NCBI RefSeq assembly: GCF_027943255.1
Contig: NC_072897.1
Coordinates: 57,560,406-57,624,405, forward strand
Direction: 5' to 3'
Length of the DNA stretch: 64,000 bases
Origin: Anastrepha obliqua
Taxonomy: Eukaryota > Arthropoda > Insecta > Diptera > Tephritidae
Made by a program: the position numbers and the translations under genes. Below the pieces are notes generated by a model. The model was not told the origin of the DNA and ran no database searches. It was given only the letters and a program-made list of their open reading frames with translations. Of the stretch, positions 29,593-40,145 are shown one piece after another (positions within the stretch are counted from its first letter, which is position 1; every line of letters begins with the position of its first letter).

Positions 29593-30294
29593 CAGGGTCC
29601 GGCACTCGAAGTGTAACCAACTTCAGACCGCTCGCGCAGCTGATGCACGGGCGTCAGTTATCTGTTAGTCTGACAGTTCAGAGCATTGTTTACAAGAGCG
29701 CGGAAGCATTTTGTTGACGGTAAGCGCGAAAAAAGTAAATCAGCAATGGATTTCAAACGTAATAGTGTGATTGCATTATATTTGGCTGGAAAATCACAAC
29801 CAGCGATTGTTCGTGAGCTCAAGCACCTTAAAGTAAATAAAGTTTTTGTTTATCGTACCATTACTCGTTACAATGATACGGGTAGCATCGCGAAACGTCA
29901 TAACGTCGTGGAGGTTCTCATCAAGATACCGTTCAAAAAGGGAAGCAGCGACTTTAGCGGAATTCCCGAGGAAGAGCCAATCAAATGGCGAAGGAACTGA
30001 AAATAGCTGACCGCATACTGAAAAATGATCTCAAAGGCTTGACTTACAAGATCCATTTTGGAGAGCAAGGTCCAAAATGAAAAAAGCCATTGTGCGCGAG
30101 TGGGCCAAAATACCTGCAAGTCACATTCCGGCTGCGTGCGATTCGTTTCTGCACCGCCCCAAGGCCATATTGAAGGCCACCTGCTTGGTGGTCATATCGG
30201 GCAAAAGTAAATGCATTCTTAATTTTGTATTATTTGCACACATTTTTTACCTTGAATTGAATAAAAGAAATGTTTAAAACGAGTGCCTGCCCTG
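29593..30294 (+). mobile_element. Mariner/maT-like element, internally deleted
   Basis: The inverted ends CAGGGTCCGGCACTCG and CAGGGCAGGCACTCG lie inside TA dinucleotides (29591-29592 and 30295-30296), giving a 702-bp element. The N-terminal transposase domain begins MDFKRNSVIALYLAGKSQPA at 29746, with the HTH continuing LKVNKVFVYRTITRYNDTGS. After a frameshift near 29905 the next pieces are REAATLAEFPRKSQS and KKAIVREWAKIPASHI, the latter from the extreme C-terminus; the DDE core is deleted. It is a non-autonomous derivative. Confidence 0.8.
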
Positions 30295-30581
30295 TATGTA
30301 CTTTTTAATTATTTAAAAATTAAATAAGTTATGAGTATTAAATGGTCGACCGCTGTAGCCGAATAGATTGGTTGGTTCACAACTATCATTTGGAAGTGCG
30401 CATGACATTTTTCAAGAGAATTGGTACACAATTTTTAATAAAATTTTTTTATATAATCATTTGTGATTGAACATGAATGTAAAAAACTTTTCTCGGGGAG
30501 CTTACCTCATTAACACGCCATTAAAATTTAGGTCGCCTGGGTACTGTAAATATATTATAATAATAATATAATTTTTTTTAA

Positions 30582-32145
30582 TTAAGCTTGTAGGGCCTGC
30601 TTGGTTCGTCTTTTCTGGGTAACTAGGCGGCATATGTCGCTCTTAATGAAGATACTGGATGTGACTGTCGGGATGAAAGTGGTGTATTTGACCATTTTGT
30701 CTGCATACGTATTACCGCCGATGACGCGGTGGCTTGGTACCCACATTATCTTTATCTCATTTGGGTAGGAGATGAGATTGTATCTAATGCAGCTGATGAT
30801 GTTATTGGTGTTATTGCAATAATTGATGGCATGAAAACAGGATTGGCTATCGGTACAATTTATGTATTTTCCTGTATTTTTATTAGCGTGTTGGACAGTG
30901 TGCAATATTGCAGTAGCTTCAGCTGTTAAGATGGAGCAAAAGGGGAAAAATAGGTCGAATGTTCGTTTTTCTCGCGAAAACAGACAGCGAAAGTAATGTG
31001 TACTGCTTTCGAGCCGTCAGTGAAGACAAACCGCCAGTTATCAGGTTTCGAATTGAACCAGCCACGGGAGCTTTACGTGAGGACTTTTTAGTGGTAAGTT
31101 ATTTTCTTTGGCGAATAGATAGACGATTGTAATTTTGGAAGACGGTTACGAGAAGTAGCTGAGTAGAAAATGTACGAAGTGTCAAATCGGTGCCAAGAGT
31201 GAGCTTTGCGTAAATTTTGCAAATACTGTCCTCCATGTTGTCTTTCAAGAATGGTAGCTCGGATTCCGCCAAAGTCATTTGCATGGGTGACGTAGGAAAT
31301 GACCAAAGGGCTTTTATAATAGCAGTATGATTTGGCGCAGCAAGCATTTTTAAATTATTTTTTGCATGATGACCGTGGATTTCATGAGCGTAGTTGATGA
31401 CAGAAAGGATAAGAGCTCTTACAACGTTGACCAGAAAAGCTGGGCAAATGAACGAACGCTTGCATGACAGCTATTTTACAAGGTTTGGGTTCGTTATCAG
31501 TCTATCTCTGAGATACCGACAATTTTATTAAAATAAGTAGTTGCTGTTTAATACAGTTCCAAGAAACTAAAGCATGGAATATTTGTATTGTTGAATGTGA
31601 GTATTGGGGAACTATAATTATGTTTTTTGCAAATATGTATTAACTTGGATTTAGTATATGAAATGGAAGCGCCGGAGGAAGAGGACCATGAGGATAAACT
31701 GGAGAGAATTTCCTGCAAAGTAGAAACTGTCGAGTTAAGGTAAGAAAATTTTATATTAAAAATAGGAGAATGTTATCGGCATATGTTTGGAAGAAGAGTA
31801 GATGCTGCTAGTGAATCCTTTTTGGCAATTTTGGCTTTGCGTTCGAAAAGAGCGTTTGCTTTTTTTATAGGCGACAAGATTTATCCCTGAGCGGTTTCGT
31901 TTAAATTGTTGCCATGTTGTCGTTTTTTTAGCCTTTGTGCCGAGAGTTCGCTGTTCCACCAGAGAGGGGATGGAAGATTGGTTAGCTGCGGATAGATTGG
32001 TTAGCTGCGGTACGAATGATTTTATGCATTCTGGAGGTTTCTTGGTTGATATTGGATGAAAAGGCGAGGTATTCGGAGTAGAGAAGGCAGAAACTTTGAA
32101 ATTTGGTCCAGTCTGCTAAGTCTGTTTTGAAGAATATTCTGGCTT
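30582..32145 (-). pseudogene. I-like LINE ORF2 with RT deleted
   Basis: From 32145 downward: the linker after the endonuclease (DLADWTKFQSFCLLYSEYLA, TAANQSI, and a frame-shifted PSPLWWNSELS) at 31750-32145, then directly, with the RT palm missing, the post-RT region IIKALWSFPTSPMQMTLAES at 31099-31347, and RNase H at 30582-30905 with INCTDSQSCFHAINYCNN and IMWVPSHRVIGGNTYADKMV. The last motif, VPSHxGIxGNxxAD, is typical for I-clade RNase H. It stops at 30582 (QALQA). About 1 kb of RT is absent. Confidence 0.68.
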
Positions 32146-32964
32146 AAAATGCGAACACTTAAAACTACCGAAACTGTAAGTTAAAAAAATAAGCTGCATT
32201 ATTAAACAAGCGAATGTTAAAATAGGTCACTCTGAGAAGATTTTAGTGCTAACGAAAATTTGTTGGTCCTCATAAAATTTGATATTTTGAAAGTGAAATT
32301 TTAATTTTTTGCCCGTTTTAAGGTTATGTTAGAATATTAAATCTTCTTCCCTCAACTCTTCTTAATATTGAAAGTGTTTTTACACATTTGAAAAAACGTT
32401 TGAATTTACTGAATACGGTTTAAAACCATAGAGGTGTAATCGTTCCATTTGGCCCTGAATCCATTTGTGACGCATACAAATTGTAGTAATTCAATAAAAA
32501 TTTGGTATTTTATTTTCTTTAAATGGGCATTTTAGTGCATTTTCATATCCAAAGCTAAGCAACACTGCAGTAGCAAGAGAGAGATTTGAGTGCTAAAAGG
32601 AAAAGAACAAGAAAAAAAACCAACAATAATGCGACCAGATGTCAACAAAATTAAAGCTAAATAAAACTGAGTCAATTATTCAAGGCTAGAAAAATGTCAT
32701 GAAGAAAGAACTAAAACTCCGAGACTAAATGGCCGTAGTTTTGCTAATATAACGTCTCTCATTGTCAAATTTGCTGAGAGCAAAGTAACGGTATCACGAT
32801 AGGCGCCATCCCATTATTATTTCCATCATATGTAAAAGTAGCGTGGGTGGAGAAGTGGGTGGGGGAACCTCATTAAGAATAACGCAGTTGGAACTGAGTA
32901 TAGCATCTTCAATTGATCGCCATCTAGGATTAGCTGAGCCAGATCTCCAAAGGTTGCTCCAGGT
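32146..32964. other. Unassigned 819 bp
   Basis: No protein match is visible on either strand. The sequence is AT-rich with runs of A and T, an AAGCTAAATAAAACTGAGTC segment at about 32650 and a G-rich stretch GTGGGTGGAGAAGTGGGTGG near 32844. It may hold eroded 5' sequence of the I-like LINE or an older element. I see no terminal repeats or duplications. Confidence 0.3.
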
Positions 32965-33210
32965 GTCTTCTTCTTCTTAATTGGCGTGATAACCGCTTAC
33001 GCGACTTTGGCCGAGTTTAACAAGGCGCGCTTGTCGTTTATTTCTCGTGCTAACCTGCGCCAGTTGAAGTGAAGCCAAGTACTTCTCCACCGGATCTTTC
33101 CAACACAGAGGAGGCCTTCCTCTTCCTTTGCTACCACCAGCTGGTACTGCATCGAATACTTTCAAAGCCGGATAGTTTGTATCCAGTCGGACGACATTAC
33201 CCAGCCAACG

Positions 33211-35034
33211 TTGGTTGGTTGGTTGGTTAAAGTGGTGATTCTTCCAGAATCCAACTAGCGCTTCTGCACCATTTTGTTGCCACATCCTCGTTACCAACTT
33301 GTTTAACGGTTATTTACAGCATAACTATATCCAGTCTGTGCGGTTAAGGAACCTTATTAGGTTGTTAACATCTAAGCCAGATAGTTGTTCGAGATTCTCG
33401 AACAGCGGTTAGCCCAGGGTTAACATTCTGTCCTTCCATAGGGCAGGGCATTCACAGAGGAAATGGAAGATTGTCTCCTTTTTCTCCGGTTGTTTGCAAC
33501 TGTGACAGTATGTATTGTGAGGGATACCCATTTTGGCTGCTTGTTCTCCGATAGACCAAAAGCCAGTTAGGACTGCCGTTAGTCTCCAGGCGTCCCGTCG
33601 TTTCATTCTTATTAATGCCGACGATTGCTTGAGATTGTAGGTGGGCCATAACGTTCTGCTAATTTTGCATTTCGTCTGGACTTTCCACCTACAGTCTGCG
33701 ATTCGGAGGTATTTTAGGGAAATTGTGCTCTTGACTGCACCTAATGGTGTGAGTACCGATTCTGCAAGAGCATTATTCATGGCAGATCCCCCTCTTGCCA
33801 GTTCATCTGCTTTTTCGTTGCCTTCAATGTTCCGATGTCCCGGGACCCAGATTAAGGTAACTTTATGGTTTTCACTCAAGATGGTGAGGCTATTCCTACT
33901 TTGTTCCACCACTTGGGAGGTTGTTGTGGCCGAACCCAGTGCCTGGATTGCAGCTTGGCTATCCGAGAGAATAGCGATATTACCCTTAAAAGAGAAGTCT
34001 GCGATTAGTAACCTACAGGCTTCCCCAATTGCCAGTACTTCCGCCTGGAAGACACTGCTGGTATTAAGGAGATGCACAGATTTCTCAATTTTAAGTCTGT
34101 GAGAATCTATACCAGCTCCAACACAGCAGCCCATTTTACTTCCATCCGTATAGACTGTAGTGTCGAAGTTGTTTAGAGAGAATCCCTTATTCCATTCTTC
34201 CTTAGTTGGAAAGAGAGTGGCAAAGTTCCTATTGAAAGTTACCGTCGGGACGATGTAGTCAGTTCTCACCGAGATTAACTGAGTTTGTCGCAATAATAGA
34301 CTAGCATGACCATAAGTTTTTTCTCTCCAGCGGCCCGCTTCGTTTAACCTAAATGCACTCATGGTTGCCGTCTTCTTAATATGCAGGTCTATTGGAATAA
34401 CGTGTGTCAGTGCATTGAGAGCCTCTCTAGGACATGATCTGATTGCACCGACCGTTATTGCACATGCTGATCTTTGTATTCTGCCGAGTAGTTTGGTATT
34501 GTACTCTCTCCCTAGAGCCTTCCACCAAACTACCGAACCATACGATAGAATAGGCCGTATAACCGTGTTATACAGCCATAATGTATGCTTAGGTTGAAGA
34601 CCCCATCTTCTTCCAAGCATACGTTTACAGGCATATAAAGCAATTTCTGCCTTCCTTACCCGTTCTTCAACATTTAATTTCCAACTTAGTTTGGAGTCCA
34701 GAATTACCCCTAAGTACTTTGTGCTGGGTGATAGTGAGAGAGTTTGTCCGTTAATATTTGGTAGGGTAAAAGTTGGTACCTTATATCTGGTGGTGAAAAG
34801 CATAAGCTCTGTTTTACGTGGGTTTAAACCTAGGCCACAACCTGTGGCCCAAGAGTTAAGCTCGCCTAATGCCCTTTGGATGATCCCACTGATCGTATTA
34901 GGACACAGTCCTGACGCCATTAGCACCACATCATCAGCGTACGCCACCGCTTTTACCCCACCTCTATTAAGTTTTGTTAAGACTTTGCTAATAACACATA
35001 ACCAGAGAAGTGGAGACAATACTCCCCCCTGTGG
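33211..35034 (-). mobile_element. LOA-type LINE, 5'-truncated but with uninterrupted frame
   Basis: The insertion sits inside the RTE frame; the original QRLRWLGN is recovered on removal, and only CG or ACG is shared at the ends, so the duplication is very short or absent. The 5' end starts at PQGGVLSPLLWL, an abrupt truncation within RT. The 3' end is a 200-bp UTR finishing in AACC repeats (33211-33228). The long ORF has no stop, unlike all other LOA pieces here, which marks this as one of the youngest insertions in the window. Confidence 0.85.
33409..35034 (-). CDS. LOA-type LINE ORF2, RT and RNase H part
   Basis: The frame is open for 541 codons from the truncation at 35034 to a stop at 33409-33411; the first Met is at 35019. 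RT motifs: PQGGVLSPLLW, VKAVAYADDVVLMASG (catalytic YADD), LNPRKTELMLFTTRYK and STKYLGVILDSKLSWK. The thumb follows with CKRMLGRRWGLQPKHTLWLY. RNase H begins TTVYTDGSKMGCCVGAGI, with SSVFQAEVLAIGEACRL, NIAILSDSQAAIQAL and IWVPGHRNIEGNEKADELAR, giving all four acidic residues. The C-terminus has CHSCKQPEKKETIFHFLCEC, a Cys/His motif of this clade. The upstream EN and ORF1 are missing, so it cannot mobilise itself. Confidence 0.9.
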   Translation of the reverse strand, partial: PQGGVLSPLLWLCVISKVLTKLNRGGVKAVAYADDVVLMASGLCPNTISGIIQRALGELNSWATGCGLGLNPRKTELMLFTTRYKVPTFTLPNINGQTLSLSPSTKYLGVILDSKLSWKLNVEERVRKAEIALYACKRMLGRRWGLQPKHTLWLYNTVIRPILSYGSVVWWKALGREYNTKLLGRIQRSACAITVGAIRSCPREALNALTHVIPIDLHIKKTATMSAFRLNEAGRWREKTYGHASLLLRQTQLISVRTDYIVPTVTFNRNFATLFPTKEEWNKGFSLNNFDTTVYTDGSKMGCCVGAGIDSHRLKIEKSVHLLNTSSVFQAEVLAIGEACRLLIADFSFKGNIAILSDSQAAIQALGSATTTSQVVEQSRNSLTILSENHKVTLIWVPGHRNIEGNEKADELARGGSAMNNALAESVLTPLGAVKSTISLKYLRIADCRWKVQTKCKISRTLWPTYNLKQSSALIRMKRRDAWRLTAVLTGFWSIGEQAAKMGIPHNTYCHSCKQPEKKETIFHFLCECPALWKDRMLTLG

Positions 35035-35945
35035 CGTAGCCGCTGGATATTTATTCGCTGCAGCTTGTCTATGTCGTCGTAAAGCTCATACAGCTCATCG
35101 TTCCATTGCCTGCGATATTCGCCGTTGCTAACGTGCAAAGATCCAAAAATCTTGCGCAGAATCTTTCTCTCAAACACATCAAGCGTCACTTCACCGGAAG
35201 TTGTCATCGTCCACGCTTCTGCGCCGTACGATAAGACGAGCATGATGAGAGCCTTGTAGAGTGTTAGTTTTGTTCGTCAAAAGAGGACTTTACTACTCAT
35301 TTGCCTACTTCGTCCAAAGTAGCTCTTGTTGTCAAGAGAGATTCTACGTTGGATTTCTAGGCTGACATTATTATCGGTGTTAATGCTTGTTCCTAAATAA
35401 AAGAAGTCTTTTACAACCGCAAAATCATAACTGTCAACAGTGACGTGGGTGCCGATGCGCGAGTACGTCGACTGTGTGTTTGATGATAAAAGGTACATAT
35501 CATAGTTTTATCCTTGTACACCACAAAACCCATTCGCATCGCCTCTTAATCCAGATATGATGTCTATATCATCGGTATACGCCAATAATTGTAGCTCTTA
35601 GAAAAAATTGTGCCTGAGTGATTAAGTTCTGTGGCTCGTACGATGCTCTCCAACGTCAAGTTAAGGAAATCACACGTCAGCGAGTCACCTTGTCTGAAAC
35701 CTCGTTTGGTATCAAACGGCTCTGAGAGGTCCTTCCCAATTCTGACTGCGTTGCAGGTGCTGAGCAACGTTTTCTTACATAGCCGTATTAATTCTGCGGG
35801 GAGACCAAATTCAGACATCGCGGCATACAGGTAACTCCTTTTCTTACGGTCGAATGCAGTTTTGAAGTCTGCGAAAAGATGATGTGTGTCGATTCTCCTT
35901 TCATGGGGTTTTTCTAAGATTTGGAGAATTGTGAATATACGGTTG

Positions 35946-36200
35946 AAGTAAAAGTTTGACTGGAATTTCTATAGAAATGGAGGAGATATTTGAGGGAAGG
36001 ACATGGAGGGTGTTAGGAGGTATGTTTCTTTCAACTAGGATGGCAATTCTTTGTTTGCAGGAGGTATTGCAAGGCAGGTTATAGAAATGACCGATATGAG
36101 CTTTGGGGGTATGAGCGGAAATATCGTTGGGGAGATGTGTTTCATTTAATAACATCACTAAGGGATTATCTGTTTTAATTAATAGTTCGGGTTCGATGTA
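35946..36200 (-). pseudogene. I-like LINE endonuclease start
   Basis: The minus strand reads INGYLNNYIEPELLIKTDNP and VMLLNETHLPNDISA, which holds the endonuclease NETHL motif with its catalytic Glu, followed by AHIGHFYNLPCNTSCKQRIA and SNISSISIEIPVKLL. It is cut at 35945 by the RTE LINE. It belongs with the ORF1 at 36690-37235 in correct 5'-to-3' order on the minus strand. Only about 85 residues remain. Confidence 0.68.
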
Positions 36201-36320
36201 ATTATTTAAGTAACCATTAATCTTATATTGAAGTATGGATACAATATTGATTATTTAAAAGAAAAGAAAGTTGTAGATATTTGTGAAGATAAGTATATAA
36301 TATAAGTATTTATTGTTCCA

Positions 36321-37235
36321 TTATTGATGATGAGGTAACGGGGTGGGAGGGCGAGTTAGGATTATGAGCAATAGGGGAGATGGTAAAGTCGAATGGTCCG
36401 TTTGGAGAGGAGTTGTAGAGGGAGAGTGATCGGTTGAGAGAAATGGGAGAGAAAGAGAGGAGGTGGCAGATGTACCATTGAGTTTTTGCATATTTGAGGT
36501 GTTGTTGTTATTGATCGCTGTATTTGCCACTCGCGAAAGAGGAGGAGCCAGATGTACTGGAATTTTTTTTTTCTGTAAGTGGTGATGGCTTCTCTTATGG
36601 TACATTTATGTGTAATTTTCAGTTTTAATATTTACTTTGACTCAATAAACTTGAGTATTTGATGATGAGGGATGTTTACCTATAATTTTTGCAGCGCATG
36701 ACATTGGGGTAGTAGGAAGGACGTCAAGGGTTCGCCATGCGACTTCTATACGGTTAGGTAGTGTGTACTTGACGAATGTTAATAGAACCGCACCAGTAAT
36801 TACATGGGAGCCTTTTTCTAATCGTGTAAATTTGTGTACTGCGGATACACATTGGTCTTTGAGGCCATCAATTATTTCGTCATTCGGAAGATGGCAGATA
36901 AAGGGGGCGTAAATAGTGCCCTTGGCGGAGTTTAGTGTGGCGTGAAGAGTAACTTTAACCTCGCCTGCGCCGGGAATATGTTTTGTTGCTAAGAATTTTC
37001 CGGCGATTTTTTGGTTTCTTACAAGGAGTTGAAGACAGCCATCGCGTAGTGATGTGATGTTGTTTACTTCTTTGCTAATAGCTTGTATACCTTTATAAAC
37101 AACAAAGCATGAGGCGGGTGCAAGTGTGGTTATTAAATACTTCGGGTCATCGGTAGTGGCGATGATTATTCGGGTTTTTTCCTTTTCGTTTTCTAAACTG
37201 GCCCCGGGGGCATTGTGTAAAGATTAATTTCCCTC
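36321..37235 (-). pseudogene. I-like LINE ORF1, internally deleted
   Basis: From 37235 the minus strand gives KEKTRIIIATTDDPKYLITT, FVVYKGIQAISKEVNNITSL and, near 36930, LHATLNSAKGTIYAPFICHL, then DGLKDQCVSAVHKFTRLEKG and LPNRIEVAWRTLDVLPTTPM. These match ORF1 of the plus-strand copy at 44209-45360 in order. The sequence stops at the first Cys of the zinc-knuckle region (PMSCAAKIIG); about 80 bases later a Pro/Ser/Thr-rich tail (36321-36605) ends it. The zinc knuckles are deleted. Confidence 0.7.
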
Positions 37236-37679
37236 CAGGTAATCCCTAATCTAAAGCAAACAAAGGAAGTAAAGAGTAATTTGTGAGTGTAGGGGTCCGA
37301 GAACATCGAGCTATTACGCCGTATAAAACCTAAGACTGAGGAAGAAGTAGATACAATAAAGTTAATGTGACTGTTGAATGAATAATGGGAGTCAAAGATC
37401 AGCCCTAGATCTTTGAATTCATGAACAGATTGAAGTAAATTATTATCAATGCTATAAGATGAGTGGAAAATATTTTGAGTACATTTCTTAATGTTTAGAG
37501 AGATGCCAGAGTTACTGCATTAGCGAACGAGCGCATTAATTTCCGTTTACAACATAGAAACATTTTCATTATTTATAATTGCAGAAAATGTTTTCAAATC
37601 ATCAGCATACAGAAGAAAGTTGGCAAATGAAAAGCAGGTACTAATTTCAAATTCATAGTACGAAGAGAAGAGGCCTTAA

Positions 37680-40145
37680 CCCTCCGATGTTCATATGGGT
37701 CTGGCCAGACCCATTCGATCTTTAAATGTATGTAGATCTTTCATTTTTAATATCTGAGGCTTCTTAGTCCATGACTTCCTAAAATGTAGTGTGCTAAACA
37801 CAATGATGTAGCAAAATTAAGATTTTGGCTATATTTGTTGTAAAAATAATAATTTTAAACTAATTTCGTTAATTAAGCTCACATGGGTCTGTGCAGACCC
37901 ATATAAGCTTCTCATGTAAATTGGTTAACCGTTAGGTGTAAACAACTCAACTGTTAGCGGAGGCAGCGGCAGAGATAATTTTTTAGTTGACATTTGAAAA
38001 TTAAAGTGAACACGTGTTTTTTAATTAGTGGGAAGTGTTTTTTTAAATAAAATGGAACAAGTAAATATGGATGAAGTTGATGTGATGACGCGTTTGCTTC
38101 GTAATCTAAGTGCAGCAAATGCGAGTCCGGAAGAACGTCAGCGACTTCAGGCACAAATTGAAGAAATTATGGGACAGGAGTCCGATCCATTTGAAACAAG
38201 TGGCGATGTAGAAGATGATGAATATTTTCCAGATGAAGATGACTTCGGTGAAGCATCAGATATAGAGTAGGAAATCGAGTTAGAGGCTGTTCTGGATGAA
38301 AACCATGATGATATTGAGGATTTGTATAGAGAAGCTATCGCCCTTCAGGCTTCAACCACAATGGAATCATGCAGTACATCTATTACCCAGGGCCTTATAT
38401 ACAGGTCGAAAGATGGTAAGATGTGGAATTCAAATCCTCCACCACCTGGAAGGCCTCGTTGTCACAATGTTACAACTTTTATTCGTAAAGGGCCACTACA
38501 AGGAGAGTCACCGAGTCATAAAGCTCTTTTCAAGCTATTGCTGTCTCCTGAAATCGTAAGGATCATTGTGCGGGAAACCAACAGAAAAGCCGTTGAAGCG
38601 TTTCGTCTATGGAATGAAGAGCATCCCAGTAATAAACAGCGTTCTTGGGTAATGACTAACGAAGACGAAATGTATGCTCTTTTTGGGATGCTACTTATTG
38701 CTGGTGTATTTCACTCGAATTCTCAGCCAGCGAAAGAATTGTGGGCCAGTTACAATATGCCAATTTATAAGGCCACTATGTCATTGAATAGGTTCAAGAG
38801 CTTAACTACTTTCATCCGTTTCGATAACAGTGGTACTCGTGCTGAGAGGATGAAGCAAAGCAAATCTGCTGCCCTGGACGATGTATGGCTCACGCTGATG
38901 GCCAATTTAGAGAAAGCATACACTCCGGATTGTCATGTAACCATCGATGAACAGTTATTTCCATATCGTGGGCGCACTCGATTCACTCAATATATTCCGA
39001 GTAAGCCGGCAAAATGTAGCATGAAAGTGTGGTGGATTTGTGACTCTGTGTCAAACTACCCTTTGAAAGGTATAATTTATACCGGAAAACCACCAGGTGG
39101 CCAGCGAGAAACGAATCAAGGTGAACGGGTCGTCATGAAATTGATGGAAAATTATATGGACAGCGGTAGGACTGTTTATGCTGACAATTTTTTTTCAACA
39201 TACAACTTGACAGAAATGTTGATGGATCATAGAGTGGCTTTCGTCGGTACCGTAAGAAAAAATAAGACCTTCATCCCGCATGAATTGCTTAACCCGAAGC
39301 GTGATGTTAAAAGCACTTTATTTTGTTATCACAATAATAATATCGCTCTGTGCTCGTATATGGCAAAGCCGAAAAAAACAGTAATTATGTTATCCACTGC
39401 CCATTACCGTCAAAGCACCGATCCATTGAAAGGATTCAAGCCAGATCAAATTTTGGACTACAATAAATTTAAAGCGGGGGTAGATACAATGGATCAAATG
39501 TTGACTGGCTATTCGTGCAAACGCTCCACAAACCGTTGACCACTGGCAATGTTTTATAATATGCTTGATATTACCGGTTTGGCCTTATTCATCATCTATG
39601 ACGAGCTAAATCCGGCAAAGCAGAGTGATAAGAGGCGCTCATTTATCATTGAATTGGCACGGCAGCTAGTTATCCCACATATGACGGAACGGGCGACTAA
39701 CCCATTAGTATGGCTCATATAAGACAAGCAATGAATCTTTTCAATATCAAGGTGAGTATGAATTATATACACACCTACATATATCTCCGCGTATAAAGAT
39801 ATGTGTATGCATGTATTCATATTTACTAATTTAAAATAAATTAGCAGCACAGCAACAATCATATGCTCAAGTTGCTTCAACACGGTCATCGTGCTACCAT
39901 TGTGCTTCTTCTTCTTCGAAAAAGCGACGTAAAACTCGTTATAACTGCAGCAAATGTAATCGTCCCATATGTCTTAATGAACATTCCATGCAACTATATA
40001 GTTGTAAACCCAATTGCTAATACTAATCCGTTCAAATAAATAAACAAAATTATTTTTAAAACCGTATTTCTTACATTATTTGTATGGGTCTGGACAGACC
40101 CTTATGATGCACTTACCGCATCATAAGACACCGAACATCGGAGGG
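37680..40145 (+). mobile_element. piggyBac element 3
   Basis: The ends carry the 13-bp inverted repeat CCCTCCGATGTTC (37680-37692, inverted at 40133-40145), flanked by TTAA at 37676-37679 and 40146-40149. It is 2466 bp. The 16-bp palindrome GGGTCTGNNCAGACCC occurs three times: 37697-37712, 37885-37900 and 40086-40101, two near the left end and one at the right. The insertion lies in the RT of a Jockey LINE. Two in-frame stops and a small frameshift disable the transposase. Confidence 0.93.
38052..40020 (+). pseudogene. piggyBac element 3 transposase with two stop codons
   Basis: The ATG at 38052 (MEQVNMDEVDVMTRLLRNLS) opens an acidic N-terminus, broken by TAG at 38268-38270; the same frame continues to TGA at 39537-39539, where Trp is expected (STNR*PLAMFYNM). 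Catalytic aspartates lie in VTIDEQLFPYRGRTRF, YADNFFSTYNLTE and AGVDTMDQM. A likely 93-nt intron (39752-39844, AAG/GTGAGT to TTAG) precedes the C-terminal Cys-rich domain (CYHCASSSSKKRRK, CSKCNRPICLNEHSMQLYSC), ending at TAA 40018-40020. A frameshift is needed near 39710. Apart from these few lesions the protein is well kept. Confidence 0.88.

Larger units (their letters stand above)
32965..35945 (-). pseudogene. RTE-type LINE, split by a LOA insertion
   Basis: From 35945 downward the RT reads IFTILQILEKPHERRIDTHH, FADFKTAFDRKKRSY and DLSEPFDTKRGFRQGDSLTC (35564-35900), then DFAVVKDFFYLGTSINTDNN, LDVFERKILRKIFGSLHVSN and LQRINIQRLR at 35035. The frame resumes at 33210 as WLGNVVRLDTNYPALKVFDA and GSKGRGRPPLCWKDPVEKYL to about 33000, ending with the ATTAAGAAGAAGAAGA tail at 32965-32985. 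The LOA LINE at 33211-35034 splits the motif QRLR/WLGN. The YADD block lies in a broken stretch around 35550. Confidence 0.8.

Noticed and set aside
33641..35131. Long plus-strand frames (153 and 146 codons) opposite the LOA ORF2
   Set aside because: They are antisense shadows of a well-motifed RT/RNase H frame.
39596..39889. Minus-strand frame of 97 codons with hydrophobic content
   Set aside because: It is antisense to the end of piggyBac element 3 and its intron.
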